A DNA stretch of 64,000 bases from Typha latifolia (GCA_019914945.1 CM034111.1:2418001-2482000); one strand, 5' to 3'; shown: positions 12,401 through 24,093, counted from the first letter of the stretch. The notes: generated by a model not told the origin, from the sequence alone. Translations and numbers: made by a program.

Positions 12401-15400
12401 GTTTGCGATTTTCCGTGGTGACTCAAGTCTATCTGGAAGTCCAAGGGAAAGTCCTAAATTAGATCACTGCGGTGATTTTCTTAGGTGACTCTGGCGAGAT
12501 TAGGGAATAGTCCTAGGATGAATGAGAAAATTTTCTAGGTGACTCTAACTTCTCTCAACGGTTAGAGGAAAAGACAGAATGTGTTGATCACAGGGTGATA
12601 CCCTCTGATGACCCTAACCGGATCAGCTATGAAGAAAAGTCTCGAACGTCATCTCAAGGTGACTTCTAGTTAATGTGGATCCACAGGGTTTAAACCCATT
12701 GAGACATATTACAGTATAAATATTGAAAAGATATTAATATATTAAAATCATGCAAGGTTACAAGTTGTGACTCTCTCTATTGTTATCATTATTATTATTT
12801 AAAGAGCATGCTTATTGCAATTATTATGGATATTGTTGCTGTTAGTTTAATCTTTTTCAGTATTAATATAATGTAGAATTTTATTTGATTTTCAAGTGGA
12901 TTCCACTCACTGAGCTATAGTTGTTGGCTCATGGATTCTATTTTTTGTATTTATTTATCTATCTCAGGTAATAGTCAGCAGGGCGACTGAGCGAGATGTA
13001 TCCGGACTTCACCTCCACTTAGGATTCACTTATTTACTCTTCCGCTCTTTAGATTTTATGTTTTAGATTAGAAGTTTTATCTATTTAGTTTAGAGACTCA
13101 AAAACATTAACATTGTTTTATGTTATTACAATTAGCTTTAAAATTTAATAAAGCATAATTTTATTTTATTTATTTATTTTGCCATCGTACACGTAGAAAG
13201 TATTGATAAGGCTTCGTGTATCTCAAGTATATTGAGATGTATGGCTGATCATGATTCCTATTACGGGTCGTGACAACTACTGCTGGAAATATAGAATATG
13301 TGGAATATTATGGACATTGAATGCAAATAGCATGCATGAGTCAAGCTCTCAAGCCTAGACTTTCTTAGTATGGATTAGTTAGCATTGTCATTTTACAAGT
13401 TATCAAAGGTTAAAGTGTTTTCTGTTCATCATTTATTAAGATAAATATGAGAAGTGATTCTATAACTGTTATATATAGCATTTAAATCATGTCAGCATTT
13501 AATCACCTGTGTATAATTTGATACAAGGACAATACGATCATCAGTTCTCTGACGAAGATGACCCAGCAACCGAGCTAGGACATGCATTTTACCTGATAAT
13601 TCTACCCACATTCCCCCTCCAGTCCATGATCCGGATCTTGCAAAATGCAAAATATAGACAAAATCTGGTAAATTAGATAATCTAGATAGGCCAAATTAAG
13701 AGCAGGGTCCTGACATCTACCTCCCAGAAAATAGTTCTGGAGAGAAAAAGCGCATGCAATCACCGAATCCAGATTTTTCTGAACTACTGCTCTTTATAGT
13801 GTCATAAATAAGCTGCAACATAAGAAATAATCAAGGGAAACAAAAATGTAGTCAGTTGCTTCGTTTCCCTCAACTGGAAGCAGAGAATACAAGCTAAACA
13901 TAAAAGAATAATTTCCAAGTATAATCAAAATGTAAGTGTAACATGAGAAATCTTTGAAAAGAAAATCTAATCTAATCAGAGGGCACATAAAAAAGAATAA
14001 TTAACCCTGATAATGTTATTCCTCTAAAGATTACAATAAAAACTTCAAGTATTCGTTAGTGCATCATATTAACAATACATGATTTTAGTAGCATTTCCTA
14101 AGTAGGAAATGTGGCAAATCCATTCAACCGCTTGTCCAGATTTACACCTATTTAGATGATGATGACAAAAAATGGCATTCAATATGGTGAACGAGAGGCA
14201 AAAATAGTACAGAAATTTAAAGAGTGTACTAGAAGATAAGAAAAGTTAAAAGTTGTTACAATTTCTATTTGTGAAAAATATGAAAATTTATTAAAAGATA
14301 TGATATTTTTAGAATAAATTACCTTAGGATGATTACACAATTTCTTTAGAGCAGTAATATATGCTAAAATTTTGGAGTGTTTTGCTTCTTCCGATATTAG
14401 ACGCTTAACCTGAAAATGTATCAATAAGTAAGATAAAATAGCAACTAGCATGATCCCCACAAAAAAAAGCACACTATTTTGTCAACAAATTAAGTATAAA
14501 GATGAGAAGGAAGAATAAACTCACATTTTTGGATTTTATGAAGTGGTTATACAAATCAAGTTGTAAAGGAGTCAATTTGCAGCAGACAACTTGAATGATC
14601 TATGATGACATAATCAGGTCAGTGAGGCAAATAAGATACTATTAAAAGGAAAGGGAGTAAAGTAGCCACACAAAGCAAAATTCTAAAGCAAACTACCTTT
14701 GGCACATGAAGATGGAAGAATCATGATTGATAAATGAAAGAACAACTGAACATGAAAAGACTTCTCTACCCTTGGTTGATATGATTATCACACAAGATTC
14801 TATGGACTATGATTTCCAACAAATGGGGATATCATAACTAGGGCCGTCAAAAAAGCTCGTCGGCTTGCGAGGCTCGTGAGCTCACTCGAACTATAAACGA
14901 ACCAAGCTGAGCCGAGCTGGTTGGACAAATAGTTAACCATTCCTAAATATGGAGACACTTAAACCCCACTAAACTTTAGCCAATAAAGTAAATTGCATAG
15001 TCTAAGTTTTAAGACGAGTGCATTGCCGAACTATTGCTTTGAAATAAACACCGCTAAGGCCTATTCTAAGCTGTCGTGCTACCATGTTGCTCCTCCAAGT
15101 CAATCACACAACCAAGCCATCAATTGAGCTGAGCCACCAAACCACCGAACAATTTTCTCCACAATAATTATTTAGAATTAGAGTTGATCTCACGACCTTC
15201 TTGGTCATATGAAATAGTATCTACTAATTTACAAGAATTGGTTAGTGTGTTGTAGCACAGTTGGCAAAGCATTTCAATCTCAAATTGGATGACTTGGATT
15301 TGAATCTTGAGTTTTACATCTAAAGATGTTATTTTTTACAATTGATTGGATGATATTTAGTTCCACGTCGAGAAATGAAGAGCTATGGAAGGTCTTTATA

Positions 15401-18400
15401 TGTACCAACCTCTCAAAAGGTTGTAACTTTATAGTTATAGAATAAATTGAAACAATTTTTTTTGAAAAATCAAGCCAACTTGAGCCAAGTCGAGCTAGCT
15501 CAATAATCCTAACGAGCCGAGCCGAGCTCATATCATCAAAAACATTTATTAGCAATTAAAAATAAAAAAGAAAAGGGCAAGATACCTTTGGCGGTAGGTG
15601 ATTTGACAACAAAGCATTTGTCCGCCTCAATATAAACTGAAATTTTCAATAGATATCACTAAGAAAACACCATAAGTATACAAAGTAATCTTTTTCAAAT
15701 AAAGCTTCATGAGGATGAAGAATGATATCAAGCTTATCTAGATTACCTGATTTACTTTTGCACTTAGCTCTGCAGATCGCTCAGCACTCAGCTTTCGTTC
15801 TTCTACCGTCGCCATAGGCTCTCTTCCACAAATTATTGGTGCCTTGATTCAATAAGACATGTAAAGTTGCCACAATCATTTAGACAGATAATGGAAACCT
15901 AAGGCAGAAATGATTGTAATAGCTCAAACCACTTATTGATTAGACACCCAAAGATTTTCTCATTAAACATATTGTTGCTTGTAATGCTCAACTCAAAGAT
16001 CAGTAAGTTGAAGAACTCAAGAGGGGCTTAGAGGTGGGAATACTGTACCACTTGTTATAGGAAATTGCAGCTAGAAACATTTTCCTAGTGATTCATACTT
16101 TCCCAGTAAGTATTTAGTTAAATTCAAATCAGTCTTATTATCTTATGGCAGTTGGTTTTCATATTTTGAGTTAAGGAATTGTTCCAGATAAGAAGGATGT
16201 AGTCTTTTGAGACCAACCTGAAGAAAAGTAAGACTTAAGATACACATGCAGCTTATAAATGTGTAAAACGGATTAATATAAAATTCTCGCATTAAGTAGA
16301 TGGCGAAAGAACTTGATAAATTATCAAAATGCTTTCACAAAACAATAAAACCTACCATAGAAATCTTTGACTTAATAAATTGCACATTGTGTAGCACTAT
16401 TAACAAAATTTACTGAGCCCCAATGGATTCATTATCTCTGCATATTGGAACCAAAAACTGACACAGAAGACTTTGACCTTGACCTTCATCTTGCCATCAA
16501 CTATTAATTTGCTTTAATCTTAACTTTCACGGCATGCCATGAACTGTGATGAAACTTAGCTATCTCTTGTGATTCCACAATAGAATTTTAAGGAAAGAAA
16601 TGGATATCATTTGAAAAGAAAAAAAAACCCGGTAAAACAGATGTAATGTAATGGCTTGAGTAATTGATTTCGGGTGAAATAAAAAAAAGCTTACTTCATA
16701 ATATCTGCGGAAATGTGCTGCATTCCCTAAAACTCCTGGATTTGTGAAGTTTACCATGGAAAAGAATTCCTCTAGATCATTCTGTAGTATTAGGAGAAAA
16801 AGGAATCTTATGGTCAAAGAAGATCATGAAAAGAATATGAGAAGCAGACTGACTCACCTGCATTGGTGTTCCTGACAACAGGATACGCTGTTTGCAAGGA
16901 AGAGCAGCCAATGCCTAAAACAAACATATGATCACTTTAGTATTGCTTATTTAAAACAGTTGATCAGACTAAGGTAACTCTTGAAAGAGAGAAAAACCTA
17001 GTAATAACATAAGTAGGCCATTTTGTATTGAAACAATTCAGGCCAAAATTCTGACAACGATTAGAGAGAAATATTCATATTTTAGAAGTGTATGACAAAT
17101 AAATATCATCAATGCCTCATTATCTGAATGTAAGTCACATGGATGAGTTTCGCATACTCTATTTGTCAGTGTTTGATCATTCTTCAGCCTATGAGCCTCG
17201 TCACAAATGAGAAGGTCACAGCTTCCAGTCCTTTCAAATTTAGCAGAATGCATCCGAAACGTCTCGTAAGATATGATGAGTACCTAAAATTGATTCTACA
17301 AGTTAATATTGTGTTTACAGGGACACTATATTCTATAAAGCTTAAAGCATTTAACTAGCCAATCTATCACATAACATTTTATTCAGTTTCAATCAATATG
17401 GAAGTGAAAAGTGGTAGCCAAGAACCTGTAAAGGACTGCAAGATTTTAAGAAACTTTCAATCCCAGAGAGAACGTCTGCACGTGTGCTTTCACACAAAGA
17501 AAGAAGCGGAACTTTTCCCCCAAGCCACTTATTAATCTCAGACTCCCAATTACTAACTAGACTTGTAGGAGTTACAATCATAGCCCTCTTGACAATTGGC
17601 TTGCCATCAAATCCCTGTCGAAGAAGGGTGTAAAGTAAAGTAATTGATTGTAGAGTCTTTCCCAATCTGCATTAGTTGAAAAGGTTAAAAGTATATGTTA
17701 TCAGCAACAGTCAAGACAGAGATATCTGAAGAACAAGTTAGCCACTAAAACAACTGCCAGAGACAAAGAAGATAGCAAGTGGGCTAGCTTACCCCATATC
17801 ATCTGCTAGAATGCATCCATTAATACCATCAGCACTGGACAACCCAGAAACACAGTTGAACATAAACTGAACTCCTTCTCTGCATTACAATGTAAAATTG
17901 TCAAATAACTGAAAGCAAACTTAACTATGACTAAAAGCCTGTTATATTAAACATCACCATTTATCAAATGCAGTGTAGTCAGAAGTAAATGTTTTTGTGC
18001 CTCTTCCTTCTTCTTACGTTCATTAGTCTCATATATAAGTGATAACCGATAACTACAAATTGTTGGTTGCGATCCAAAATAATACAACTGAAGTGATTTA
18101 CATCACAATCTGTGCCTTGATTGAGATTTTTTTTAAGAAAAAACGTATAGTGAATGCATTAACAAAACATAGCAAAGTATATCCATAGGAAAAAAAATTA
18201 CAATGGTAATTGAAAATAAAGCACTGAAAATAGTATAGGGCATCCCAGCATGCTTGTTCAGCAGAAACAAAAAAAAATCAAGCGTGGAAAGCAAGCATGA
18301 GACAAAATGTAAAGCGGAATGGAAAAAGAAAAGCGGAAAGAGAAACAAGATATGTACCTCTGATGAGGTCGAAGATATCGAACAAGCAAGGGATCTACTT

Positions 18401-19250
18401 CAATTGGAGAAAGATCACCATTTTCTTCATCATTTACCTCAGGTTGCCACAGAATGAGAGGCTCAATCCCAGGTGGGAGAGCTTGATCCTTTTCTGAGTA
18501 ATCCTCACTTGCAGCAGTAGTAGGCGTTTGTAAAATGTTAGTTAAAGCAGCCAATGGCTGCCGCGAAGAATTCCATGGGACAAACCTTTTACGTGCCCAT
18601 AGCCGCCGAGCAAGTTCTTCATTATGATCCCTATATCCGTTTCGGCATGGAGGTTTAAATGGCTTCCTAGCCACTTCTGCTCCATCAGAAACTGAGAGAA
18701 TTCGTGGAATAAGTGGCTGCCTTCTTACAAGAAGGTTCCCCCTGTCAGAATTGGAAAAGGAGAAGTAATTCAAATTATCTTCTGATGATATAAGACATTT
18801 CAAACTAATTAGACGATCCAAATCCCCATACACGCCCATCTTCCAATTGTCAAATTTCCTGAACCACAACTTTGAGCTTTCCCTTACACATCACAAATCT
18901 TGATGTCTAATACAAACCCTAAATCCATGAAAGAGTAGAACACACTACGAATCGCAAAGGAAACCAAAACGCCAGATCCAACTACTGCCATTGACCAAAT
19001 AGGAACGAGGAAAAACAAGATCCCCGCCGTACCTCACAAGAGCGGCAACGTTCTGCGACTTCCTCTCGCTATCAGAAGGCGGCGAATCGAAATCACGAGG
19101 CTCTTCCTCTTGCAGGTCTCCTTCTCGATCGGCTTCTTCTTCTGCTGCTGCTACGGCTTCGATGTAGTCCTCGTCTCCTTCCGCCGTCTCAGTGGAGTCC
19201 GAGGAGAGATCGAACTCGTCGTCTTCTCGATCTCTTCTTCTCGAAACCAT
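6453..19250 (-). CDS. RAD54: RAD54 DNA repair and recombination ATPase (Swi2/Snf2 family), 21 exons
   Basis: Exons (minus): 19033-19250, 18358-18741, 17793-17879, 17426-17666, 17158-17283, 16858-16914, 16695-16781, 15747-15842, 15586-15636, 14525-14599, 14323-14409, 13721-13812, 13507-13636, 9965-10084, 9773-9886, 9609-9692, 9437-9511, 9304-9362, 7315-7519, 7128-7226, 6453-6800. They sum to 2835 nt, 944 residues, with every junction in phase. Order: acidic N-terminus (~1-70), RAD54 segment [20 protein letters not shown], Walker A GLGKT (~230), DEAH (338-341), SGTPMQN (~366), then the C-terminal helicase lobe with [24 protein letters not shown] and [10 protein letters not shown] (~658), ending SDDDFT. 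RAD54 is a dsDNA translocase that works with RAD51 in homology search, strand exchange and removal of RAD51 from DNA in the nucleus. All catalytic motifs are intact. An in-frame ATG three codons upstream (19257-19259) is an alternative start. Confidence 0.96.
7681..8150. repeat. Degenerate repeats carrying the palindrome GTTCGAAC
   Basis: In RAD54 intron 18, about six or seven imperfect units of ~60-67 bases each carry one or two copies of a GTTCGAACGC-like palindrome. Many are followed by an AAAGCCCGAGAATAG-like tail. The units are too diverged to give an exact period by eye. The block lies just 5' of the LTR-like stretch at 8160-8640, and I read both as remains of one retroelement. Confidence 0.5.
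8160..8640 (+). mobile_element. Probable remnant of an LTR retrotransposon (Ty1-copia-like LTR end)
   Basis: In RAD54 intron 18. The stretch holding GTTTGGGGGTTTTCACATAA and the following TTGCGTTGCTTACTG resembles the 3' part of many plant copia LTRs. No ends, primer-binding site or coding domain can be defined, so this is a resemblance call only. Confidence 0.3.
11010..13275. mobile_element. Putative solo LTR (Ty3-gypsy, Tekay-like) in RAD54 intron 13
   Basis: The element begins TGTCAGAACC and ends ACGGGTCGTGACA, i.e. TG...CA with related inverted ends, as in long gypsy LTRs. It is 2266 bases long. A 9-base direct repeat CTACTGCTG occurs at 11003-11011 and 13277-13285, overlapping or abutting the ends, so the exact border and target-site duplication are ambiguous (5 bases expected for an LTR). 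Internally there is a GC-rich part (11050-11750), a block of GGGTT/AACCC words (11720-11960), two to three ~60-base repeats of a TACGTGCAAAAA-type unit (12165-12310), and several GGTGACTC words (12410-12670). No gag or pol is present. The insertion lies wholly within the 3.4 kb intron between the exons at 13507 and 10084. Confidence 0.5.
14840..15545. mobile_element. Degenerate transposon-like sequence with SINE-like core in RAD54 intron 9
   Basis: The start, TAGGGCCGTCAAAAAAGCTCG-like, and the end region, rich in GAGCCGAGC words, resemble the termini of non-autonomous hAT-type elements also seen at 55457-56148. Around 15250-15305 there is a tRNA-like pair: an A-box-like TAGCACAGTTGGCA and, about 43 bases on, a B-box-like GATTTGAATC, as in old tRNA-derived SINEs. 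Ends and target duplication are not clear. Confidence 0.35.
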
Positions 19251-19349
19251 TTGGATCATCGCCAGAGGTGCGAAAATGAGGGGTTTGCTCTGTATCCCCT
19301 TCAGGCCTTTTGGCTTGTACCACGCGGGTTCGTAAAGGTGACCTCAAAT

Positions 19350-19357
19350 TTTGGCGG
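19350..19357 (+). promoter_or_regulatory. E2F-like site TTTGGCGG upstream of RAD54
   Basis: TTTGGCGG agrees with the plant E2F consensus (TTTSSCGS-type). It lies about 100 bases upstream of the RAD54 ATG. E2F control of replication and recombination genes is well known in plants; occupancy here is inferred. The same octamer is kept in the duplicated promoter copy at 20883. Confidence 0.4.
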
Positions 19358-19429
19358 TAGAGTGAATACTGTCTGATGTTCCAGGAATGGCCTGACTATT
19401 CTCAAAATGACATACATAGTGATCTTGAA

Positions 19430-20595
19430 AAATTACAGAATTTGCATTACCACCCCATTTTCTTCATTATTACTGAAACGAAAATTTAGTTATACACAGG
19501 GTGTTAAATAGAAAAATACAGAATTTGCAATTCAAACCAATGTTTACCCAATATTATTGAAACAAAATTTAAATATATATAGGGTGTTAATTGAAAAGGT
19601 ACATATATTTGCATTTACCCCCATATTATTCATTATTATTGAAAAGCAAATTTAGTTATATACAGGGTGTTAATTGAAAAATTACAGAAATTTGCATTTA
19701 CCGCCCATATTTATTCATTATTATGAAACCGAAAATTCAATTATATAGGGTTCTAAATGAAAACTACCGAAATTTGCATTTACGCCCCCATATTATTATT
19801 GAAAAGCAAATTTAGTTATATATAGGGTGTTAATTGAAAAATTACAGACATTTGCATTTAAGCCCCCATATTATTCATTAATATTGAAAAGAAAATTTAG
19901 TTATATACAGGGTGTTAATTGAAAAATTACAGAAATTTGCATTTACCGCCCATATTTATTCATTATTATGAAACCAAAAATTTAGTTATATATAGGGTGT
20001 TAATTGAAAAATGACCGAAATTTGCATTTAAGCCCCCATATTATTCATTAATAATTGAAAAGAAAATTTAGTTATATACAGGGTGTTAATTGAAAAATTA
20101 CAGAAATTTGCATTTACCGCCCATATTTATTCATTATTATGAAACCAAAAATTTAGTTATATATAGGGTGTTAATTGAAAAAATACAGAAAGTTGCATTT
20201 AAGCCCCCATATTATTCATTATTATGGAAAAGCAAATTTAGTTATATACAGGGTGTTAATTGAAAATTTACAGAAATTTGCATTTAAGCCCCTATATTAT
20301 CCATTATTATGAAACCGAAAATTCAATTATACAGGGTGTTAATTGAAAAATTACAGAAATTTGCACCAATACTTATTCATTACAAAACCGAAAAATCAAC
20401 TATATTAGGTTGTTAAATGAAAATTACCGAAATTTTAGCACCCATAGATTCATTATTACCCAAAATTTGCATTTAGCACCCTGAATTATATTATTTAAAT
20501 AAAGATGTAACTATATATGCGGTGTTAAATAAAAATTAAAGGAATTTGCATTTAGAGCCTTTACTTGTGGAATATTAGTGAAATAAAAATTTAAT
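19430..20595. repeat. Minisatellite, ~84-base unit, about 13 copies, with dimer structure
   Basis: The word GGGTGTTAA (or a close variant) recurs every 75-110 bases, mostly 82-86, near 19500, 19580, 19664, 19747, 19826, 19910, 19996, 20082, 20167, 20250, 20334, 20409 and 20519. Each unit holds TTTAGTTATATA, GGGTGTTAATTGAAAAATTA and ATTTGCATTTA. In the centre two unit types alternate: one with ACCGCCCATATTTATTC, one with AAGCCCCCATATTATTC. This gives a ~170-base higher-order dimer. Outer copies are the most diverged. Confidence 0.9.
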
Positions 20596-20596
20596 A

Positions 20597-20934
20597 CAAA
20601 ACGCCAGATCCAACCATCGCCATTGACCAAAATGGAACGAGGAAAACAAGATCCCCGTCGTACCTCACAAGAGCGGCGACGTTCTGCGACTTCCTCTCGC
20701 TATCGGACGATCCTCGTCTCCTTCCTCCGTCTCAGTGGAGTCTGAGGAGAGATCGATCTCTTCTTCTCGAAACCATTTGGATCATCGCCAGAGATGCGAA
20801 ATGAGGGGTTTGCAGTTTGCTCTATATCCCTCTTCACGCCTTTTGGCTCGTACCACGCGGGTTCGCGAAGGTGACCTCAAATTTTGGCGGTAGACTGAAT
20901 ACTGTCTGCCCCGACTCTTCTCAAAATGACATTT
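20597..20934 (-). pseudogene. Duplicated RAD54 promoter and first exon (truncated, frameshifted copy)
   Basis: This stretch matches 18965-19415, which holds RAD54 exon 1 with its intron donor and upstream region, in the same orientation. The ATG is at 20774-20776 and the donor (GAG before GTACG) at 20664. The exon is 113 bases instead of 218: a 17-base deletion near the start and a larger one of ~88 bases are visible. The reading frame is [14 protein letters not shown] then stop. The donor, the E2F-like octamer and most of the proximal promoter survive. The copy sits upstream of RAD54, so it could act as an untranslated alternative first exon, but there is no sequence proof of use. Confidence 0.85.
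20883..20890 (+). promoter_or_regulatory. E2F-like site in the duplicated RAD54 promoter
   Basis: TTTGGCGG, identical to the octamer at 19350-19357 and in the same position relative to the duplicated ATG. Confidence 0.35.
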
Positions 20935-20935
20935 A

Positions 20936-22152
20936 TATCCTCAACTTCGAGACCTACTACAAGGTCGAGGACCGGGGGCAGTATGCAACGTCGTTATTTG
21001 CATTAAAGTCTTTCATGTTTAGTTATCATATATATAGCTCTCAAATTCCACATCTGAAGGGTGCATACTTATAAATATGAAATTTGGAGGGGCCAATATG
21101 CAGTCCTCTATCAATCGCAGTCTCTGTTTCCCACTCTCTTCTTTTAATTTGATCAGTACGCTAGCGAAGATGAACCTTGGAGAAGGATATGTTGGAGATT
21201 ATTCGAGTGGGCTACATCTTCTCCTCTAGGGCAGTGCCTCTTTCAGGGAAGAACTTCTATTCTTAATGGCTCTAGGTTAATCTTTCTTTATGGGCATATA
21301 TATGTATGGATGTGTATACTCCAATGCGTGCAAATTTGATCTAATTTACTACCAATAAGTTGAATTAGACATCACCGAATCGTCAACATCATAGTGTGAA
21401 AGTCGCATTTTTTTAACGCATATTATTCACTTGTGTGATACAAGATGGATTAACAGAATAAGAGGAACATCTTTTTCCTCCCAAATTTGAGATACTTGGG
21501 CTAGAGAGAGAGAGGAGAACACTTCTTTTTTGCACCACTAATGATGTTTATTCCTTGTAAAATTGATAAAATTATACGTTTCTCTAAGTGTATATAAACA
21601 TCTTTTGTTGGTCATTTCTGCTTATGAATGTTTGCACAGTCCATAGTTGATTATCACAAATTGTTGAGATTTGATTTAAACGCTGAACGAGAAATGTTAC
21701 TGTCTTCCATATTATCCTAGTTGATCATCACAAATTTTAGACAAATGTTTAGGAATCTCGCAAGGGGAATTAAATGGATTTTGAATTCTAAATCTCTTAC
21801 TTACAAGTTTGGAAGTGAGCAGTATCAAGAATTCTCATTACTTGATTTGAATTGATGTGTTTGAATTCCGAGTTGGAGAATTCATTTCATGAGAATCAAA
21901 CTTTTATATTATCTATCTTTGTACTTTGCCAAAAAAAAAAAAGGTCATAAATGTAGTTAAGGGAGGAAGGAAGGTAGTCTGAGAATCATTTAGATTAGCA
22001 CACAGCAAACACAAGCTTTTTACATATTACACAGGAGATACAAAGCGAACTACATGATCTTAAAGCCAGTAGCCCTGTGACATCCTTCGCAACTTACAAA
22101 GTATAACCATGCAAGACTTATTGTTTTGCTTCCTTCTCATTAGTGATCATAA
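20936..22152. other. AT-rich intergenic region
   Basis: Spacer between the RAD54 promoter duplicate and the first EF-hand gene. The last ~150 bases probably include that gene's 3' untranslated region. No gene is recognised. Confidence 0.5.
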
Positions 22153-22443
22153 CTAGTAGGCCACAATTCTTAGACCAAGGCTGTTCTGAGCAAAATCCAC
22201 TAGATTGTCAATCTCATCCTCATCAATGAAGCCATCACCATCAATATCAGCACGGCGAATTCCACGCCTGCTCTTCCAACCACTAAACCGCCCGCGGATG
22301 CTGCGGATGGCTCGCTGCAGCTCCTCCCGGCTTATGCGCCCATCCTTGTCCGTGTCAAACCTCTTCAGCCATTCCTTGAACTCATCCACTGTCATTTCAC
22401 AATCCTTTGCCCGCGTTCTTGGCTTCATGTTCTTGATAGCCAT
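22153..22443 (-). CDS. EF-hand calcium-binding protein, copy 1 (96 residues)
   Basis: Single-exon frame from ATG at 22441-22443. The frame is open further upstream but has no ATG there. Two EF-hands are present. The first loop, DTDKDGRISREE (~29-40), and the second, DIDGDGFIDEDE (~65-76), both have acidic or oxygen-bearing residues at positions 1, 3, 5 and 9, Gly at 6 and Glu at 12, so both should bind calcium. Between them is a basic stretch, RGRFSGWKSRRGIRR, that could contact an acidic or membrane partner (inference). The family is the short calmodulin-like/EF-hand type of plants, probably a calcium sensor without a catalytic domain. A paralog of exactly the same length lies 1.65 kb upstream on the same strand (24094-24384), so the two arose by tandem duplication. 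Partner and pathway are unknown. Confidence 0.88.
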   Translation of the reverse strand: MAIKNMKPRTRAKDCEMTVDEFKEWLKRFDTDKDGRISREELQRAIRSIRGRFSGWKSRRGIRRADIDGDGFIDEDEIDNLVDFAQNSLGLRIVAY

Positions 22444-22488
22444 GTTGTTTAGTATGCTCTCAGCTCTCAGATGGTCACAGGTTTGCAC

Positions 22489-24093
22489 CTCCTGCTCTTT
22501 TATAAGTATTCAGTTCTTTTATAAAAAGTTAGGCTTCAGATTCGTCTTTCATTGATCTTTCTGGAGATGATAACCAGCAACTTGATAGGATAGAATCTTC
22601 TGCAAGTGGCAACAAAATTTTCAAATATATTTCTTGACTGATGGATAAGAGAATTATATAAAGCAAAGAAAGCTGCTGCCACCCATTGTTGGAATCCTTA
22701 GAAAAAGCAGGTAGTGGAAGAAATGCTGGGTGTGGTGCAAATTGAGATGCTTAGAAAGAATAAGATGCCTAATTATTTTAAAAGCAATCTCATTACGATT
22801 CCAACTTTTCACTTTGTGAACAGGTTCTGGTATCAGAGGCTAAAAAAATCAAGGAAAATACTAATGCTTAAAGTGAGTGAATCTGGCCACTTCTGTGTAT
22901 CTCCCATCTTTCAATTCTTTTGGAAAAAGACATTGTTGTTGGAATTTTCTCCTATGAAATTGAACTCTGGCCTTTCTGAGTTCAAGAAGACAATTACTGG
23001 AATTAAATCACCATTGGTGCAAATTTTTTCAAGCATGTTTAACTTAATTTTCGGTCTCTGAACAGTAATACAATTGATAGAAGAACCTGTTCATTATTGT
23101 GATGGAAGTTAAGAGATGAGATGTTCAATTAGTTAGTCAACATTCATGCAGAAACAAACGGATATTTTATGTTCATGTTTTTGAAGCTAGAACACTGGGA
23201 TTCATCTTTTTCTCCTGATCTCTAAAACGAAGAGGAAATGCTTCATTTCTGGATAGTGCACCATGGGGCTCATGAAACTTGCCAAAAGATTGAGCTTGTC
23301 TTTTAAAAAATAATATATAACAAACAGGGAGGCACAATGTGAATGATAGAAGAAACCATTTTAATTTTCAAATCATAAGATTGAGACTTACACCTCAGAT
23401 GATATGTTGGAATATTCGCCACCAAGCTTTCAGTTGTTAAGTTGGACTTTCAACTGGTTAAGATAGTTTATGTTATCCAAAGGAAACCTTATTGGGTAAG
23501 TTATTTTTGAGTCAGATTATTCCACACTTATCTTTCATGGTATGTCTTGATTACTTAGTCTTCCATCTTTCATCCACGTTGATCCAACGGTATAATGGAT
23601 GTCAAAAAGGATTCTACAGATGAATCCTTGCAATGAGAGTAGATAAACAGATAGCTGAGCTTATTCATAATGTCTATCTGAGGTTTTCCCCTTTGATTAG
23701 ATTTCTTGCTAAATCAATTAAAGACAAGAACAGCTTGCTTTAAATTCCGGACTGGATTTAGGGTGGTGTTCCTGCTTGTCTTGCATAATGAGCTGGTGAT
23801 TAATTGGCAAGAATGTTAGTTTTAAAGTAGTTTAAACTTCTCAGGGTTGATTTAGTGGTCTAATGCACAACAAGCAGTACCAAATTTTAGAGAGAGGTCA
23901 TATATGTCCATAAACAAGTACATAAACCAATCTATGAGAAATTATATTGTAGGTTTAAAATGAAACAACTCTGTCAATTCAAATCTTACAGAAGCTGCCT
24001 TAATAATAAGTAGATACACAAGAACCTGACGAACATACAAACTCTCTAAATTTTCTTAGCATATACTTTTGTATAAATATGGACATGCAGTTT
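22489..24093. other. Spacer between the two EF-hand genes
   Basis: AT-rich, no gene recognised. A 115-residue plus-strand frame at 22714-23061 starts with GTG and shows no domain, so I do not call it. Confidence 0.5.

Noticed and set aside
15250..15310. tRNA-like A and B boxes
   Set aside because: No cloverleaf or acceptor stem can be folded around them; more likely an old tRNA-derived SINE than a tRNA gene.
18254..18497. Plus-strand frames over RAD54 exon 2
   Set aside because: Antisense shadows of the RAD54 coding exon and of its intron edge.
19430..20595. Regularly spaced repeats that might suggest a CRISPR-like array
   Set aside because: Units are contiguous and vary along their whole length, with no constant-repeat/variable-spacer pattern. 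The context is a plant nuclear gene, so it is a minisatellite.
22714..23061. 115-residue plus-strand frame between the EF-hand genes
   Set aside because: Starts at GTG, no domain, AT-rich composition like the surrounding spacer.
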